Notes under the pieces: generated by a model
Seen by the model: only the letters and a program-made list of their open reading frames with translations
Database searches by the model: none
What the model was told of the DNA's origin: nothing
Assembly: GCF_042657065.1 (NCBI RefSeq)
Contig: NZ_JBHSNF010000001.1
Coordinates: forward strand, 1,674,001 to 1,738,000
Origin: Rhodanobacter ginsengisoli
GTDB lineage: Bacteria; Pseudomonadota; Gammaproteobacteria; Xanthomonadales; Rhodanobacteraceae
Direction: 5' to 3'
DNA length: 64,000 bases
Part shown: piece by piece, positions 60,762 to 64,000 of the stretch
Layout: each line of letters opens with the position of its first letter
How positions within the stretch are numbered: the first letter of the stretch is position 1
Made by a program: the position numbers and the translations under genes

Positions 60762-62444
60762 TCAGGCGGGTGCCTTCACTTCGTCGCGCAATTCGCGGCG
60801 CAGGATCTTGCCGACGTTGCTCTTGGGCAGCTCGTTGCGGAACTCGATCAGCTTCGGTCGCTTGTAGCCGGTCAGCTTGTCGCGACAGAACTGCCTGAGC
60901 TCGTCTTCGGTGAGATTCGGATCCTTGCGTACCACGAACAACTTCACCACTTCGCCGGAATGCTCGTCCTGCACGCCCACGGCCGCTACCTCGAGTACGC
61001 CGGGGTGCTCCATCACCGCATCCTCGACCTCATTCGGATACACGTTGAAGCCGGACACCAGAATCATGTCCTTCTTGCGATCCACGATATAGAAATAGCC
61101 GTTCTCGTCCATCCTGGCGATGTCGCCGGTATGCAACCAGCGATCGTCACCCAGCACCTTGGCAGTCTCGTCGGGGCGCTGCCAGTAGCCCTTCATCACC
61201 TGCGGGCCACGCACCATCAACTCGCCCACTTCGCCAACCGGCAGCGGCTTGCCCTCCTCGGACCAGATGGCGACGTCGGTGGAAGGCACCGGCAGGCCGA
61301 TCGATCCGTTGTATTCCTTCAGGTCCGGCGGATTGATACACACGGCGGGCGAGGTTTCGGTCAGTCCGTAGGCTTCGGCCAGGGTACAGCCGGTGACCTT
61401 CTTCCAGCGCTCGGCGACCGCACGTTGCACCGCCATGCCACCGCCCAGGGTCAGGTGCAGGCGTGAGAAATCCAGTTCCGCGAAACCCGGCGTATTGAGC
61501 AGGCCGTTGAACAGCGTATTGACGCCGGTGAGCGCGGTGAAGCCGGATTGCTTCAGTTCCTTGACGAAACCGGGCATGTCGCGCGGATTGGTGATCAGCC
61601 AGTTCAGTCCGCCCAGGCGGGTGAAGACCAGGCCGTTCGCGCACAGCGAAAAGATGTGATACAGCGGCAACGCGGTGATGATGACTTCCTCACCGGGCTT
61701 GGTGTTTGCGCTGATCCATGCATCCGCCTGCAACATGTTCGCCACCATGTTGCCGTGGGTCAGCATCGCGCCCTTGGCCACGCCGGTGGTGCCGCCGGTG
61801 TATTGCAGGAACGCGATGTCGTCGTGGCCCAGTGTTACCGCCGGCAGCTGATGTCGGGCACCACGGGCCAGCGCCTCGCGAAAGCGCACGGCCTGCGGCA
61901 GGTCGAAGGCCGGCACCATCTTCTTGACGTGCTTGATCACGAAGTTGATCAACGGGCCTTTCGGGAAACCCAGCAGGTCGCCGAGGCCGGTGGTGATGAC
62001 GTGTTGCACCGAGGTTTCGGTAAGCACCTGCTGCAGGGTGGCGGCAAAGTTGTCGAGCACCACGATCGCCTTCGCACCGGCATCCTCCAGCTGATGCCTG
62101 AGTTCGCGCGCCGTGTACATCGGGTTGGTGTTGACCACCACCAGGCCGGCGCGCAGCGCGCCGAACAGGGCAATCGGATACTGCAGCACGTTAGGCATCA
62201 TGATCGCGATGCGATCGCCCTTGCCGAGTTTGAGCTCGCCGGTCAGATAGCCGGCGAACTGGCGACTCATCTCGTCGATCTGTCCGTAGCTGAGCTTGCG
62301 GCCGAAATTGGCGAATGCCGGCTTGTCGCGAAAACGTTCGAACGCCTCATCCAGAACCGCTGTCACCGAAGCATATTTGTCGACGTCGATCTGCTCGGCC
62401 ACGCCTGCCGGATAGTGAGCCAGCCACGGACGTTCATTGCTCAT
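60762..62444 (-). CDS. fadD: Long-chain fatty acid-CoA ligase
   Basis: 560 residues of the adenylate-forming family. ATP loop LQYTGGTTGVAKGAML (about residue 215), EAYGLTETSP, HTGDIARMDENGYFYIVDRKKDMI, and the C-terminal catalytic Lys in LPKSNVGKILRREL. Opening WLAHYPAGVAEQIDVDKYAS matches proteobacterial FadD. It activates fatty acids for beta-oxidation at the inner membrane. Confidence 0.95.
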   Translation of the reverse strand: MSNERPWLAHYPAGVAEQIDVDKYASVTAVLDEAFERFRDKPAFANFGRKLSYGQIDEMSRQFAGYLTGELKLGKGDRIAIMMPNVLQYPIALFGALRAGLVVVNTNPMYTARELRHQLEDAGAKAIVVLDNFAATLQQVLTETSVQHVITTGLGDLLGFPKGPLINFVIKHVKKMVPAFDLPQAVRFREALARGARHQLPAVTLGHDDIAFLQYTGGTTGVAKGAMLTHGNMVANMLQADAWISANTKPGEEVIITALPLYHIFSLCANGLVFTRLGGLNWLITNPRDMPGFVKELKQSGFTALTGVNTLFNGLLNTPGFAELDFSRLHLTLGGGMAVQRAVAERWKKVTGCTLAEAYGLTETSPAVCINPPDLKEYNGSIGLPVPSTDVAIWSEEGKPLPVGEVGELMVRGPQVMKGYWQRPDETAKVLGDDRWLHTGDIARMDENGYFYIVDRKKDMILVSGFNVYPNEVEDAVMEHPGVLEVAAVGVQDEHSGEVVKLFVVRKDPNLTEDELRQFCRDKLTGYKRPKLIEFRNELPKSNVGKILRRELRDEVKAPA

Positions 62445-62585
62445 GCTTGGGTTCCCTGTTCTTATCGTGGATCATGATCGATGATGGCCTGCGGATGCTT
62501 GCAGCCTTAAGCATGAGCCATATGCCGGCTCATTGGAGCATACGCCCGCGTATAGCGGCAAGCCACACTGCAGCGAGTTGCCGAC

Positions 62586-63032
62586 ATGTTGCGATGGAAA
62601 AAATCCGCTGGTCTGCTGACTGCGTTGGTGGTGTGCGCGGTGAGCCTGGCCGCCTGCCGACACCGGCCCGATGAGGTGCAGGTGCGCGAGGCGATCGCCG
62701 CCGTGGCGACGGCGGCCGAAGCGGGTGCCGCCAGTGACGTGGTGGCGCCACTGAGCGACGACTTCGATGGCAATGCCGGCGAGCTGGATCGCCGTTCATT
62801 GGGCAACCTGATCCGACTCTTCGCACTGCGTGGCGAGCATGTCGGCGTGACGCTGGGGCCGATCGGAATCGAACATCGCGGCACGCGGATGGTGGCCACC
62901 TTCACCGTGACCCTGACCAGCGGCAGCCATCTGCTACCCGACCAGCTGGGTCTCTATCGGGTCGAATCGGCCTGGCGCAACGAGGAGGGCAAATGGCGCT
63001 GCTACACGGCGAGCTGGACGCATGCGATGTGA
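62586..63032 (+). CDS. Lipoprotein with NTF2-like domain
   Basis: 148 residues. Lipobox SLAAC (Cys24); then a cystatin/NTF2-like arrangement: helix VREAIAAVATAAEAGAASDVVAPL, SDDFDG, and strands ending WRCYTASW. I recognise the fold style, not a named family. Starts 141 nt from the divergent fadD gene; a strong terminator follows. Confidence 0.8.
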   Translation: MLRWKKSAGLLTALVVCAVSLAACRHRPDEVQVREAIAAVATAAEAGAASDVVAPLSDDFDGNAGELDRRSLGNLIRLFALRGEHVGVTLGPIGIEHRGTRMVATFTVTLTSGSHLLPDQLGLYRVESAWRNEEGKWRCYTASWTHAM

Positions 63033-63055
63033 AAAGTCACGGGTGCCGCAACAGC

Positions 63056-63082
63056 AAACCGCCCCGGAGGCCGGGGCGGTTT
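63056..63082. terminator. Bidirectional intrinsic terminator
   Basis: AAACCGCCCCGG, loop AGG, CCGGGGCGGTTT: a perfect 12-bp stem between the convergent lipoprotein and aconitase genes. Confidence 0.9.
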
Positions 63083-63108
63083 CTGTCTTGCGCAAGTCAG
63101 GCTGAAAC

Positions 63109-64000
<892 letters not shown>

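Overview
The window is GC-rich (roughly two thirds G+C). Gene content and protein style point to a gammaproteobacterium of the Xanthomonadales/Lysobacterales, most like Rhodanobacteraceae (Rhodanobacter/Dyella type). The signs are secreted M28/M14/S9 peptidases, a YtrA-type GntR/ABC operon with a DUF2884 lipoprotein, a DUF1415 protein, a PA4780-type RIO kinase, and REP elements of the GTGGGAGCGGCTTCAGCC type. The genus is inferred from recall of protein families; no database search was run.

Region 1 (1-4.65 kb) is the most interesting part. It reads as a split borosin cluster, a RiPP pathway that N-methylates the peptide backbone. The genes run: a diguanylate cyclase (5' end outside the window); a stand-alone tetrapyrrole-methylase-fold methyltransferase with the borosin catalytic pattern Tyr64/Arg70/Tyr74/Tyr96; a GNAT acetyltransferase; a 100-residue borosin-precursor-like protein with a helical N-terminal domain and a candidate core NVFCGLLPGK; and a secreted or membrane TPR-GGDEF protein starting 3 nt after the precursor stop. 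The two GGDEF genes are paralogues in direct orientation that bracket the three RiPP-type genes.

Region 2 (4.8-16 kb) holds four large exported peptidases (M28, M14, S9, M28B/GCPII-like) and an orphan exported EreA/ChaN-like protein. Region 3 (16-25.5 kb) is mixed: an exported methyltransferase, a DDAH-like hydrolase, a GNAT, a secreted PHP-type protein with two near-identical Ig repeats, DUF1993 and HDOD proteins, a 33-residue lysine-rich protein, a pseudouridine-synthase-like protein that lacks the catalytic Asp, and an LLM oxidoreductase. Region 4 (25.5-39 kb) has a RIO kinase, FKBP lipoprotein, YaeQ, two REP doublets, a RluA-type synthase, an OPT transporter, the mprF-virJ pair, the rsmC-rsuA pair, YkgJ, DUF1415 and SelO.

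Region 5 (39-48 kb) has a tRNA-Arg(CCT), an ALDH7-type dehydrogenase, a tight SDR-methyltransferase-pyrD-murB operon, purB and fumC. Region 6 (48-55.5 kb) has a GntR-controlled ABC operon with a visible promoter/operator, the divergent azoR/LysR pair, and an aminotransferase/omega-amidase pair. Region 7 (55.5-64 kb) has an ArsC-like protein, rluB with a long disordered tail, scpB-scpA, a 945-base stretch without a convincing gene, a PilZ protein, fadD, a lipoprotein, and the 3' part of acnA.

Links between genes: c-di-GMP functions recur (two GGDEF, one HDOD, one PilZ). Four rRNA-pseudouridine-synthase-family genes lie within 35 kb. Exported peptidases occur alongside an oligopeptide transporter.
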